NCBI GenBank assembly: GCA_028866355.1 | Contig: JAGWIH010000018.1 | Coordinates: forward strand, 1-16,673 | Direction of reading: 5' to 3' | DNA: 16,673 nucleotides | Origin: Alphaproteobacteria bacterium | Lineage (GTDB): Bacteria; Pseudomonadota; Alphaproteobacteria; ATCC43930; CGMCC-115725 | In this document: in pieces, positions 7,096-14,105 of the stretch | How the letters are laid out: the number at the start of each line of letters is the position of its first letter | How positions within the stretch are numbered: the stretch's first letter is position 1 | The notes under the pieces: model-generated | Seen by the model: the letters and a program-made list of their open reading frames with translations, nothing else | The model's database searches: none | Told to the model about the DNA's origin: nothing | Program-made: the position numbers and the translations under genes

Positions 7096-7305
7096 AGGTG
7101 GCGCAACCATGATGGAGGGTGCCCAAACCGCATGACTCCACCTGATCAGTTCGATCAGCGCCCAGATGAAAGCCCGACCTCGTGGTCGGGCGGTGAGCTT
7201 CGAGCCACCCATTGAACCCCGCTATCGTCCCTGCGGCCGCAGGCTCCCTGGCGGGGTTCGCGCATCATGGCGTCCGGTGCCCGGCATGATTCCCTCACGC
7301 CGGAC
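7096..7305 (+). ncRNA. Candidate structured RNA or long leader: six consecutive stem-loops in a gene-free stretch
   Basis: The gene-free stretch 6980-7381 holds no credible coding frame but a striking run of perfect or near-perfect inverted repeats. They are 7096-7101 with 7138-7143; 7142-7147 with 7153-7158; 7172-7179 with 7184-7191 (8 bp, TCGT loop); 7192-7199 with 7203-7209 (one bulge); 7214-7222 with 7251-7259 (9 bp, enclosing a 14-base palindrome at 7230-7243); and 7272-7277 with 7300-7305. I could not match it to tmRNA, RNase P, SRP RNA, 6S RNA or any riboswitch I know. It could be a small RNA, or a 5' leader of the PepSY gene starting at 7382. Strand is assumed from that gene. No clear promoter was found; TTGACG at 7065-7070 is a weak -35 candidate. 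Confidence 0.35.
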
Positions 7306-7381
7306 CGCTAAAATCCCTTCCCGAATGCTGCCGCAATTCATCGTCCTAATCCGGCTTTCCCTCATATTGCGAAAGGCCCAT

Positions 7382-7684
7382 ATGATGACCTTCAAACACC
7401 GCTTTATCGTTCTGGCCGCTGGCGCCGTGCTGATCGCCGCCGCGCCGGTCATTCTGCCGGCCGCGGCACAAACCCAGATGCACAACAATTGCGCGCCCGA
7501 CGACAAACTCGACAGTTCAACGATGCCGCAAGCTAAAAAGAAAATGGAAGCCGCCGGCTATACCCAGGTGAAGGACCTGCGCAAAGGCTGTGACAATTAT
7601 TGGCACGGCACGGCGATGAAGGACGGCAGCGAAGTCTTTATCGTGCTGTCGCCCGCCGGCCAGGTCATGCAGGAAGGCGACTGA
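7382..7684 (+). CDS. Small secreted PepSY-like protein
   Basis: A 100-residue exported protein. Residues 1-29 form a clear signal peptide (MMTFKHR, then a long alanine/isoleucine core, cleavage after AAA), leaving about 71 residues. The mature part has the outline of a single PepSY-type domain: a helix PQAKKKMEAAGYTQVKDL, then strands with Gly-Cys, YWHGTA, DGSEVFIVLSPAGQV. PepSY domains are thought to bind or inhibit proteases or sense the periplasm, but the role here is unknown. Two cysteines in the mature part could pair. AAAGG at 7372-7376 is 5 bases before ATG 7382 and 8 before the second ATG at 7385, so either could be used. A longer frame from 7166 lies in the structured region and is rejected. 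A terminator follows directly. Confidence 0.75.
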   Translation: MMTFKHRFIVLAAGAVLIAAAPVILPAAAQTQMHNNCAPDDKLDSSTMPQAKKKMEAAGYTQVKDLRKGCDNYWHGTAMKDGSEVFIVLSPAGQVMQEGD

Positions 7685-7690
7685 CGCGCC

Positions 7691-7729
7691 GCCGCCGGGC
7701 GCGCTTTACACCCGGCGGCCTTTCATTTT
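7691..7729 (+). terminator. Rho-independent-like terminator after the PepSY gene
   Basis: A perfect 9-bp stem of G and C (7691-7699 with 7711-7719), an 11-base loop and the T-rich tail CTTTCATTTT, starting six bases after the PepSY stop codon. The right arm lies inside the 3' end of the convergent aldolase gene. Confidence 0.7.
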
Positions 7730-8467
7730 GGCCCGCGCCACGTCCGCCCATAGGCTCCAAGCGCGCTCGAGCGAGCCATCGATCGACGCGGCCGCCTTCG
7801 TGGCTTCTTCGCGTGCGAGATAGATCGGCGTGCCGAGCCGGAGCGCGTCCATCTGCAACGTCGCGTTGAGCCGGGCATAGATCGCGCGATAGACGGCTTG
7901 CGGAATCCCGTCGCCGACAATGGTCGCGCCGTGGCCGCGCATCAGCACCAGCGGCTTGTCGGCCAGCGTTTCGGCTAGCGCGGCGCCGAGCGCCGGCGTG
8001 CGGATGAGCATGTCGGTCATGCCGGCGGTTTCGCGGACGTCGAAGACCGGCGTGCCGGCGCCGAGAAAGCCGCTCATGTGATAGACCGGGTGCAACGGCG
8101 TGCGCGTGGCGCCGAACGGAATCAACGGTGGCGCGTGGCAGTGCACCACCGCGACGACGTCGGGCCGGCGCTTATAAATCTCGCTGTGGATGAAGCGCTC
8201 GCTGTAATAGCGCTTGGCCGGATTGGCGACTGCGTTGGCGTCGAGATCGAAGGTGACGATGTCCCGGGCCGTCACCAAGCCCGGCGCCAGGTGCCGCGCC
8301 ATCAAAAACTTGGTCGGATCGCGGTCATGCCGTACGCTTACATGGCCGAAGGCGTCGACCACGTCGTGATCGAACAGCACGCGGTTGGCGACGACCAGCG
8401 TGTCGATGAAATCGCGGCCAGCCGGCGGCGGCCGCGTGGATTTGGCCTTTTGGCTGGCGGGCGCCAC
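7706..8467 (-). CDS. Class II aldolase/adducin-family protein (copy A)
   Basis: A 253-residue cytosolic zinc enzyme of the FucA/AraD fold, which includes sugar-phosphate aldolases, epimerases and aromatic hydroxy-acid decarboxylases. The catalytic and zinc set is present: Glu90 in SERFIH, His109 and His111 in HCH, and His179 in MRGHG. The AFGHVSVRH element near residues 39-47 is also typical. GTG 8467 begins two bases after the amidohydrolase stop, so the two genes are almost certainly one operon. The longer frame upstream is antisense-like reading through that gene and is rejected. The second aldolase at 9628 is a clear relative: ANR, GFGHVS, ERFIH, H-x-H and LMRGHG align in the same order. 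Substrate unknown; an aldolase or decarboxylase acting on an oxidised acid is an inference from the amidohydrolase partner. Confidence 0.88.
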   Translation of the reverse strand: MAPASQKAKSTRPPPAGRDFIDTLVVANRVLFDHDVVDAFGHVSVRHDRDPTKFLMARHLAPGLVTARDIVTFDLDANAVANPAKRYYSERFIHSEIYKRRPDVVAVVHCHAPPLIPFGATRTPLHPVYHMSGFLGAGTPVFDVRETAGMTDMLIRTPALGAALAETLADKPLVLMRGHGATIVGDGIPQAVYRAIYARLNATLQMDALRLGTPIYLAREEATKAAASIDGSLERAWSLWADVARAKMKGRRV

Positions 8468-8469
8468 GG

Positions 8470-9489
8470 TCAAGCGAGCCGCAACAGACGCCGTGCGTTG
8501 CCCGAATACATCTTCTCGCGATCGGTGGCCGAGAGTTTCATCGCATCGACCGCTTTGATGATCTCGCGAATAAAGAGCGGGCCGCCTTCGGGATCGAACG
8601 GACAGTCGGTGCCGAATAGGCAATGGTCGATGCCGAAGAAGCGCAGGCCGCATTCCATGCCCGCGCGCGAACCGTTGATCGACGTGTCGGCGTAGAACTG
8701 CCGGAAATAATCGACCGGCCGTTTACCCTTGGCCTTCATGTCGGCGACGATCTTGCGATAGCCCTCTTCTGCGCCCTCGCGCGAGCCGAGCTGATCGAGA
8801 CCGAAGCCGACGCGCGCCTCGAGAAACGGCACCATCGCCCCCATGTGATGGGTGATGATCTTCAATTTCGGCCAGCGATCGAAGAAGCCCGAGAACACCA
8901 TGCGCGCCATCGCGGCCGATGTCTCGTACGGCCAGCCGAAAACCCACCAGATGTCGAAACGCGAGCTTTTTTCCGCCGGGTAATCGGCGAATTTCTGGCC
9001 GCGCGTCGGATGCATCCAGATCGGCAGGTCGTAGGAATGCATCTTTTCGAACACCGGCGCGAATTCGGGATCGTCAAGCGGCCGGCCGTTGACGTTAGTG
9101 AAGATCTGGATGCCCTTGGCACCCAGCTTCTCGACTGCGCGGCCGATCTCGTCGAGCGTCGCCTTGACGTTGTTCATCGGCACCGAGGCCACCCAGGCGG
9201 GAAACCGGTCGGGATGGCGGGCGCAAATCTCATGCATGCCGTCGTTCGCAAGCCGCGCCAGCGCCGGTGATTGGTCGGGCGACGCGACGTATTCGATCGC
9301 CGGCATCGACAGCGTCAGAACCTGCTGATACTGCTCGAACTCATCCATCATCGCGACGCGCTTTTCCAGGTCGTACAGCACCGGGATGTTCGTCCAACGT
9401 CGGATCGCGTCCTTGTTGGGAACGATCTCGACCATTTTGTCGAAATAGCGCTTCGGAAAAATGTGCGGGAATATGTCGAGCTTCGTCAT
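8470..9489 (-). CDS. Amidohydrolase-2 family protein, ACMSD-like
   Basis: A 339-residue TIM-barrel metallo-enzyme of the group containing aminocarboxymuconate semialdehyde decarboxylase, gamma-resorcylate decarboxylase and related lyases or hydrolases. The C-terminal signature FGTDCPF (Asp295), the THHMG strand end (His214, His215) and IWMHPTRG (His160) match the metal and active-site layout. The N-terminal metal motif, normally Asp-x-His-x-His, here reads DIFPHIFP, so the first histidine is Phe7 and only His9 remains. A non-hydrolytic decarboxylase or lyase is the likeliest activity for this branch. The ATG is supported by AAGGGGAGG about 12 bases upstream. The class II aldolase follows after two bases, and a second aldolase is divergent. 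Substrate not determinable. Confidence 0.88.
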   Translation of the reverse strand: MTKLDIFPHIFPKRYFDKMVEIVPNKDAIRRWTNIPVLYDLEKRVAMMDEFEQYQQVLTLSMPAIEYVASPDQSPALARLANDGMHEICARHPDRFPAWVASVPMNNVKATLDEIGRAVEKLGAKGIQIFTNVNGRPLDDPEFAPVFEKMHSYDLPIWMHPTRGQKFADYPAEKSSRFDIWWVFGWPYETSAAMARMVFSGFFDRWPKLKIITHHMGAMVPFLEARVGFGLDQLGSREGAEEGYRKIVADMKAKGKRPVDYFRQFYADTSINGSRAGMECGLRFFGIDHCLFGTDCPFDPEGGPLFIREIIKAVDAMKLSATDREKMYSGNARRLLRLA

Positions 9490-9516
9490 CGCGAGCAGGC
9501 GCCTCCCCTTGCCGCT

Positions 9517-9546
9517 ACTATTCCGGCGGCGGCGCAGGCTTGTCCA
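9517..9546 (-). promoter_or_regulatory. Candidate promoter for the amidohydrolase-aldolase operon
   Basis: On the minus strand TGGACA (9546 to 9541, five of six matches) and AATAGT (9522 to 9517, four of six) are separated by 18 bases. They lie about 30 bases before the ATG at 9489, within the divergent intergenic region. Confidence 0.35.
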
Positions 9547-9574
9547 TAGTCATTCGCCGCCGTCCCGGCGCAAA

Positions 9575-9602
9575 TTGACTTCGCGCCCACTTTGCCCATG
9601 AT
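9575..9602 (+). promoter_or_regulatory. Candidate promoter for aldolase copy B
   Basis: TTGACT (9575-9580, five of six) and CATGAT (9597-9602, four of six) with a 16-base spacer. It would start transcription near 9609. That would exclude the upstream ATG codons at 9592, 9598 and 9601 as starts and supports the GTG at 9628. Confidence 0.4.
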
Positions 9603-9627
9603 GAGCCGCCTTTCGACAGGAGCGATC

Positions 9628-10365
9628 GTGACCGCCTTGGACGAGATGATCGAGGATCTGGTCGCCGCCAACCGTATCCTTGCGGCGCAGGGCGTGGTCG
9701 ACGGCTTTGGCCACGTCAGCATGCGACATCCCGCCGATCCGCAACGCTATCTGCTGTCGCGCGCGCGGCCGCCCGAATGTATCGAAGCCGCCGACATCAT
9801 GGAATTCACGCTCGACGGCGACGCGATCGACGCGCGCGGTCGGCGGCCCTACAACGAACGCTTCATCCACGGCGCCCTTTACGAGGCACGGCCGGAGATC
9901 AACGCCATCGTGCACAGTCACAGCCCGTCGGTAATCCCTTTCGGCATCGTCGGCGAGGCCTTGCGGCCAGTGCTGCATATGGCGGCGACCATCGGCGCAC
10001 GGGTGCCGATCTGGGAGCCGCGCGAGCGCTTCGGCGACACCGACATGCTGGTTTCCGACATGGCGCAAGGCCGCGATCTGGCGCGCGTTGTCGGCGCCGG
10101 CACCTGCGGGCTGATGCGTGGTCATGGCTCGGTCGTCGCTGGCCGCGCGTTGCGCGAAGCCGTCTATATCGCGATCTATCTCGAGGTCAACGCGCACCTG
10201 CAACTCGATGCGCTGCGCTTCGGTAAGCCCATCAACTTCCTGTCGCCGGGCGAAATCGACCAGATCACGACGCGTCAGGCCAAGGGCAACCCGTCGGAAG
10301 GATTCGATCGCGCGTGGGAAGGCTGGTGCAACCGCGCCGGTGTCGCGTTCAAGCGCCGCGGATAG
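9628..10365 (+). CDS. Class II aldolase/adducin-family protein (copy B)
   Basis: A 245-residue relative of copy A with the same zinc and catalytic layout: Glu77 in NERFIH, His96 and His98 in HSH, His166 in MRGHG, and GFGHVSMRH near the N-terminus. Both contain DxLVxANR at the start and an NAxLQxDALRxGxPI segment after the catalytic histidine, so they are paralogues rather than chance family members. GTG 9628 was chosen because AGGAG (9618-9622) sits 5 bases ahead and a promoter-like pair covers the earlier ATGs. The product could act on a related substrate or form a mixed pathway with the amidohydrolase operon transcribed in the opposite direction. It is convergent with the VOC gene, whose stop lies six bases away. 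The reaction is unknown. Confidence 0.88.
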   Translation: MTALDEMIEDLVAANRILAAQGVVDGFGHVSMRHPADPQRYLLSRARPPECIEAADIMEFTLDGDAIDARGRRPYNERFIHGALYEARPEINAIVHSHSPSVIPFGIVGEALRPVLHMAATIGARVPIWEPRERFGDTDMLVSDMAQGRDLARVVGAGTCGLMRGHGSVVAGRALREAVYIAIYLEVNAHLQLDALRFGKPINFLSPGEIDQITTRQAKGNPSEGFDRAWEGWCNRAGVAFKRRG

Positions 10366-10371
10366 GCCGGG

Positions 10372-10884
10372 TTACGGCGACGGCGTCTTGACGCCGGGCC
10401 GTGCGAAGCTTTTGTCCTGGTGACCCTTGCCTTCGAGATCGCCGAGACCGAAGAGCCATGAATAACCGCCCTTCGGATTGGTCAAAATCTCCCAGCAATT
10501 GTCGTCGCGGTCCCAGAAATAGAAACTGTAGGTGCCGTGCTGAAGCAGCGGCTTGGAGATTTTTTTGAGCTTCCATCGGTCGGCCTGCTCGACCACGGTC
10601 TTATAGGCGGCGTCGACCTCTTCCTGGGTCTCGACATCAAGGCCATTGTGCGCCAGCAGATTCATCGGCTGCTTAGTCTTGCACTTGACGACGGCGATGG
10701 TGTTGTCGCCGCCGAGACGGACCATGAGCGAGATCGGGCTGGTGCGGACGACGTCGAGGCCGAGGAATTCCTCGTAGAACCGGCGCGAGAAATCGAGATC
10801 GGTCGACTCGAGCGTGCCGTGCGACAAGAATTTGAGTTTGAGCGCCGGCTCGGTCTTGATGGGCGCGGCAACGTCGGCAGGCAT
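10372..10884 (-). CDS. VOC superfamily protein (glyoxalase/extradiol dioxygenase fold)
   Basis: A 170-residue cytosolic protein with the vicinal-oxygen-chelate fold. The first module strand LSHGTLESTDLDFSRRFYEE gives His22 and the helix, followed by FLGLDVV. The second has the canonical closing element FYFWDRDDNCWEIL with Glu132 as probable metal ligand; His79 and His116 are further candidates. Family members isomerise, cleave or dioxygenate small substrates at a divalent metal. A GGAGGAA site precedes the ATG. The last 25 or so residues (GLGDLEGKGHQDKS and on) are a charged tail. It lies between an aldolase and a ferritin-like gene, so a role in the same catabolic set, for example ring cleavage, is plausible but unproven. 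Confidence 0.82.
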   Translation of the reverse strand: MPADVAAPIKTEPALKLKFLSHGTLESTDLDFSRRFYEEFLGLDVVRTSPISLMVRLGGDNTIAVVKCKTKQPMNLLAHNGLDVETQEEVDAAYKTVVEQADRWKLKKISKPLLQHGTYSFYFWDRDDNCWEILTNPKGGYSWLFGLGDLEGKGHQDKSFARPGVKTPSP

Positions 10885-10966
10885 CGTGTTCCTCCGTCCC
10901 GGCAGTTCCGGCTTTTTCGGCCCGGCTCGGCGGATTCTACAGTCGGCGGAGCCATCCGGACAACCC

Positions 10967-11803
10967 TCAGCGGAGCATCAGAAACCGCGACGCGGCCGTC
11001 GCCGACGGCAGCACGACCCGTCCGATCACGGGCGCCAAATCAAGCGGCTTCAGGAACATCTTCATCGCCATGCCATAGGGAAAATGTTCGCGGCCGAGCC
11101 GCCGTATCCCGTTGCGGAAGACCTCGTATTCGGCCGGCTCGAATTCAGCACCGGGATTGCTGACGCAAAAGACATGCTTGAAGGCGATATAAGCGTCCTC
11201 GGCGTCGACTTCCTGCGCACGATCCCACAACGTCTTCAGCACGGCGGCGCGGCCGGGATGTTCGGTCGCGCGATAGCGGCGGAAGAAATAGAAGAAATTC
11301 TTATAGTGGCGCACCTCATCGGCGGCGATGTTGCTGGCGACCTGACGCAAAACCGGCTCGGGCGCGGCTTCCGCCAGCATGCGGTAGAAGCTGGCGGTAC
11401 CGGTTTCAACGACGCAACGCGCCACCATTTCGAGCGCGCGCGTCGGCGCCAGGTTTTCGAGTAAGCAGCAACGCGAGTATTCGGCGAAAAACCCCGTGTA
11501 GGCGCGTCGCCAGTCGAAGTCGGGCCAAGCGACCTCGACATAACGCTTGAGCGCCGCGCCGTGTTGCAGCTCTTCGGGCTCCCAATGATGGGCGAGCCAA
11601 TCGACCAGCTCCGGATCGTCGCGGAAATACTCGATCAAATTCTCGGTATAGAGGTCCGAGGTGATCTCGATGAAGGAGGCCGATGCGACGATCTGAAACA
11701 ACAACGTATCGTCTTCAACGGCATCGCGTGCGATCTCGCCGTAGCGGATCGCGTCCATCGACCACGGCAGCTCAATTTTGCCACCGGCAGCACGGCTAAC
11801 CAT
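10967..11803 (-). CDS. Ferritin-like di-iron protein, acyl-ACP desaturase-like
   Basis: A 278-residue, largely helical protein. Two Glu-x-x-His motifs, EELQHG (Glu78, His81) and DEVRHY (Glu163, His166), plus Glu133 in VVETGTASFY and Glu46 or Glu54 on an earlier helix, complete a carboxylate-bridged di-iron site. The pattern is that of soluble acyl-ACP desaturases (EENRHG and DEKRHE) rather than storage ferritins, but overall similarity is limited, so an oxygenase, oxidase or desaturase of unknown substrate is the safe call. ATG 11803 has GAGGGAGAG upstream; the longer frame lacks such a site. It is divergent from sodB, a peroxide and superoxide defence gene, which could mean oxygen- or iron-related regulation. 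No partner reductase is visible. Confidence 0.72.
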   Translation of the reverse strand: MVSRAAGGKIELPWSMDAIRYGEIARDAVEDDTLLFQIVASASFIEITSDLYTENLIEYFRDDPELVDWLAHHWEPEELQHGAALKRYVEVAWPDFDWRRAYTGFFAEYSRCCLLENLAPTRALEMVARCVVETGTASFYRMLAEAAPEPVLRQVASNIAADEVRHYKNFFYFFRRYRATEHPGRAAVLKTLWDRAQEVDAEDAYIAFKHVFCVSNPGAEFEPAEYEVFRNGIRRLGREHFPYGMAMKMFLKPLDLAPVIGRVVLPSATAASRFLMLR

Positions 11804-11873
11804 CAGTGAGCTCTCCCTCTGTCTGAAGGGTTCCCTCCCCGATATTCCATACTCCCCAGGTGTCACCCGACTA

Positions 11874-11971
11874 TATGCGTGTTATGGTGAAAATGAAAAG
11901 TGGCGGTCCCTGCACCGCAGCTATGCGTGCCCCCGCCCCGGCGTGTGCACCACCGTATGCACCGCGGTATG
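11874..11971. repeat. Spaced direct repeats upstream of sodB
   Basis: TATGCGTG occurs at 11874-11881 and 11922-11929. TGCACCGC followed by a TATG element occurs at 11911-11925 and again at 11958-11971. Both pairs are about 48 bases apart. They lie in the 196-bp region between the ferritin-like gene and sodB and could be regulator sites or old duplication. No good sigma70 promoter or Fur-type palindrome was recognised. Confidence 0.35.
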
Positions 11972-11999
11972 ACCAAACTCTGACAAGTGCGAGGCTGAA

Positions 12000-12623
12000 A
12001 TGGCATTTGAACTTCCTCCCTTGCCCTATCCGATGAACGCGCTCGAGCCGCATATGTCGGCGCGCACGCTCGAATTTCATCACGGCAAGCATCACAAGGC
12101 CTATGTCGACAACGCCAACAAGATGGTCCAGGACACGCCGCTGGCGGGTAAATCTCTCGAAGAGGTGATCCAGGCCACGGCGAAGGATGATTCCAAGGCG
12201 GGCGTGTTCAACAACGTCGCCCAGATCTGGAATCACAACTTCTTCTGGAAGTCGATGCGTCCCAAGGGCGGCGGCCGTCCGACCGGCGACCTTGCGCGCG
12301 CGATCGATGAATCGTTCGGCGCCTACGACAAATTCCGCGAGGCCTTTAAGACCGCAGGCGCGACGCAATTCGGCAGCGGTTGGGCCTGGTTGGTTTTCGA
12401 GGGCGGCAAGCTCAAGGTTACGAAGACCGCGAACGCGGTCAATCCGCTGGTGCAAGGCAGCAAACCGCTGCTCACGTACGACGTCTGGGAGCATGCCTAT
12501 TATCTCGACTACCAGAACCGGCGGCCGGATTTCATCGATGCCTTCATCGACCATCTGGTGAATTGGGACTTCGCGGCGGAGAACTTGGTGCGGGCGCGCG
12601 CGCAGCGCACCGCTGCCGAATAA
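12000..12623 (+). CDS. sodB: Iron superoxide dismutase
   Basis: A 207-residue cytosolic enzyme converting superoxide to oxygen and hydrogen peroxide. Metal ligands are complete: His27 (LEFHHGKHH), His79 (QIWNHNFFW), Asp161 and His165 (DVWEHAYY). Gln75, before the second ligand, is the glutamine position typical of iron-type enzymes, and ATQFGSGWAW supports that. Manganese use cannot be excluded, since many relatives are cambialistic. No signal peptide is present. The Shine-Dalgarno is weak (GCGAGG about 8 bases ahead). It is divergent from the di-iron protein gene. The downstream phospholipase D-like gene begins 18 bases after its stop and may be co-transcribed. Confidence 0.96.
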   Translation: MAFELPPLPYPMNALEPHMSARTLEFHHGKHHKAYVDNANKMVQDTPLAGKSLEEVIQATAKDDSKAGVFNNVAQIWNHNFFWKSMRPKGGGRPTGDLARAIDESFGAYDKFREAFKTAGATQFGSGWAWLVFEGGKLKVTKTANAVNPLVQGSKPLLTYDVWEHAYYLDYQNRRPDFIDAFIDHLVNWDFAAENLVRARAQRTAAE

Positions 12624-12641
12624 TCGACAGCGTGGCGCGGC

Positions 12642-14030
12642 GTGCGCGCACGACGGCTCCCATGCTTGGTCGTGCTGCTCGCCGCGCTCACGTTCGTGCT
12701 CGATGCCTGCGCGGTGCCCAACGTCAACGGCGTTGCGGCTACATCGCCGGAATCGCAGCCTCTCGTTGGCGCGCACGGACCGCTTAGTACGGCGCGCAGC
12801 CGCGAAATCCTCGATGCGCTGAAGCGCCAGTCGCCCAATAGCGACATCCTCGACCGTCATCTCGCGATCGAGCAGGCGGTAACCGGCGTGCCATTGATCG
12901 CCGGCAATCGCACCACGATCCTTCATGACGGCGGTCAGACCTTTGCGGCGATGTTCGATGCCATCCGCGGCGCGCAGGCCAGCATCAATCTGGAATTCTA
13001 TACGTTTGAGGACGTTGAAAGCGGCGGCGAGTATCTCGGCGCCCTCCTCGTCGCGAAACGGGCACAGGGCGTTGCCGTCAACATCCTCTATGACAGCTTC
13101 GGTTCGACGGACACGCCGCCGGCATTTCTCAATGCGCTGCGCGGCGCGGGCTGCCTGGTCCTTGAATACAATCCGATCGATCCGCTCAAGGCCCGTGGTG
13201 CCTATCTGCCGAACGACCGCGACCATCGCAAGCTCTTGGTCGTCGATGGCACAACAGCCTTTGTCGGCGGCGTGAACCTGTACACGGGATATCAGGCGCA
13301 TCCCCACACCGAATTCGTCGGTTCTGGCGGCGATACCGCCCTTTTCTGGCACGATACCGATCTTGAGATTCAGGGCCCGGCCGTCGCCGCATTGCAGAAA
13401 CTCTTCGTCCAGCACTGGACAGATCAAGGCGGTCCGTCGCTCGACCAATCGACGTTCTTTCCGCCACTCCGACGCGAAGGCAACGAAGTTCTGCACGTGC
13501 TCGGCAGCACCCCCAGCCAACCGGTGCCCGCGTATTACGCGACAATTCTTTCGGCGATCACCAATGCCGAACAGCGTATTTGGCTCACCACCGCTTATTT
13601 CGTTCCGACCGATGACGAAGTCGACGACCTTGAGAATGCGGCCCGGCGCGGTGTCGATGTGCGGTTGATGTTGCCGAGCCAAAGCGATTCGCCGTCAGCC
13701 TTCGATGTCGGCCGCTCGTATTACGACGATTTGATGGAATCCGGCGTTAAAATCTATGAAATACAGAATGAAGTCCTGCATTCGAAGACGGCCGTGATCG
13801 ACGGCGTATGGTCGGTGATCGGCTCGTCGAATTTCGATCACCGCAGCGTGCTCTTCAACGACGAGGTCGATGTCATCGTCCTCGGTCGCGCGACGGCCGG
13901 CCAGCTCGAGACCGAGTTTCAGGCCGACGAAGCCAAGTCGCGCGCAATCGATACAACGACTTGGTCGGATCGATCGTTTTCAGAACGCATCCGCGAGCTG
14001 CTCGCCCGGCTTTGGCAATCCATGCTATAA
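12642..14030 (+). CDS. Phospholipase D-like protein with two HKD motifs, cardiolipin synthase-like
   Basis: A 462-residue protein with two phospholipase D repeats. HKD motifs are HRKLLVVD (His195, Lys197, Asp202) and HSKTAVID (His380, Lys382, Asp387), each followed by the typical GGVN or GSSNFDHRS element. Such enzymes transfer phosphatidyl groups, as cardiolipin synthases do, or hydrolyse phosphodiesters. The N-terminus has one hydrophobic segment (residues 8-20) ending in LDAC, an unusual lipobox, so a lipoprotein or membrane-anchored periplasmic form is possible. Classical two-span Cls has a different start, so ClsC-like is a closer comparison. GTG 12642 was chosen as the only start giving the full hydrophobic segment; its Shine-Dalgarno is poor. 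The close gap after sodB suggests read-through transcription. Confidence 0.85.
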   Translation: MRARRLPCLVVLLAALTFVLDACAVPNVNGVAATSPESQPLVGAHGPLSTARSREILDALKRQSPNSDILDRHLAIEQAVTGVPLIAGNRTTILHDGGQTFAAMFDAIRGAQASINLEFYTFEDVESGGEYLGALLVAKRAQGVAVNILYDSFGSTDTPPAFLNALRGAGCLVLEYNPIDPLKARGAYLPNDRDHRKLLVVDGTTAFVGGVNLYTGYQAHPHTEFVGSGGDTALFWHDTDLEIQGPAVAALQKLFVQHWTDQGGPSLDQSTFFPPLRREGNEVLHVLGSTPSQPVPAYYATILSAITNAEQRIWLTTAYFVPTDDEVDDLENAARRGVDVRLMLPSQSDSPSAFDVGRSYYDDLMESGVKIYEIQNEVLHSKTAVIDGVWSVIGSSNFDHRSVLFNDEVDVIVLGRATAGQLETEFQADEAKSRAIDTTTWSDRSFSERIRELLARLWQSML

Positions 14031-14105
14031 GTCCGTTGCCGCGTCTGGTGCGGCGTCGCCTGTTTGAGCCCAATCTCTCGGATCGCAGTGGGGGGTCCCA
14101 AGACT

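Noticed and set aside
7142..7160. Possible tRNA T-arm (TTCGA loop) in the structured region
   Set aside because: No D-arm, anticodon arm or acceptor stem can be built around it, and the loop does not fit the TTCRANY pattern.
6980..7381. Known RNA (tmRNA, RNase P, SRP, 6S or riboswitch) in the gene-free stretch
   Set aside because: None of the conserved cores I know of these RNAs could be found; left as an unidentified structured candidate.
11871..13682. A 603-codon open frame on the minus strand across sodB and the phospholipase D-like gene
   Set aside because: It is antisense to two genes with complete catalytic motifs, has the Arg/Asp-rich, motif-free composition typical of shadow frames in GC-rich DNA, and has no ribosome site.
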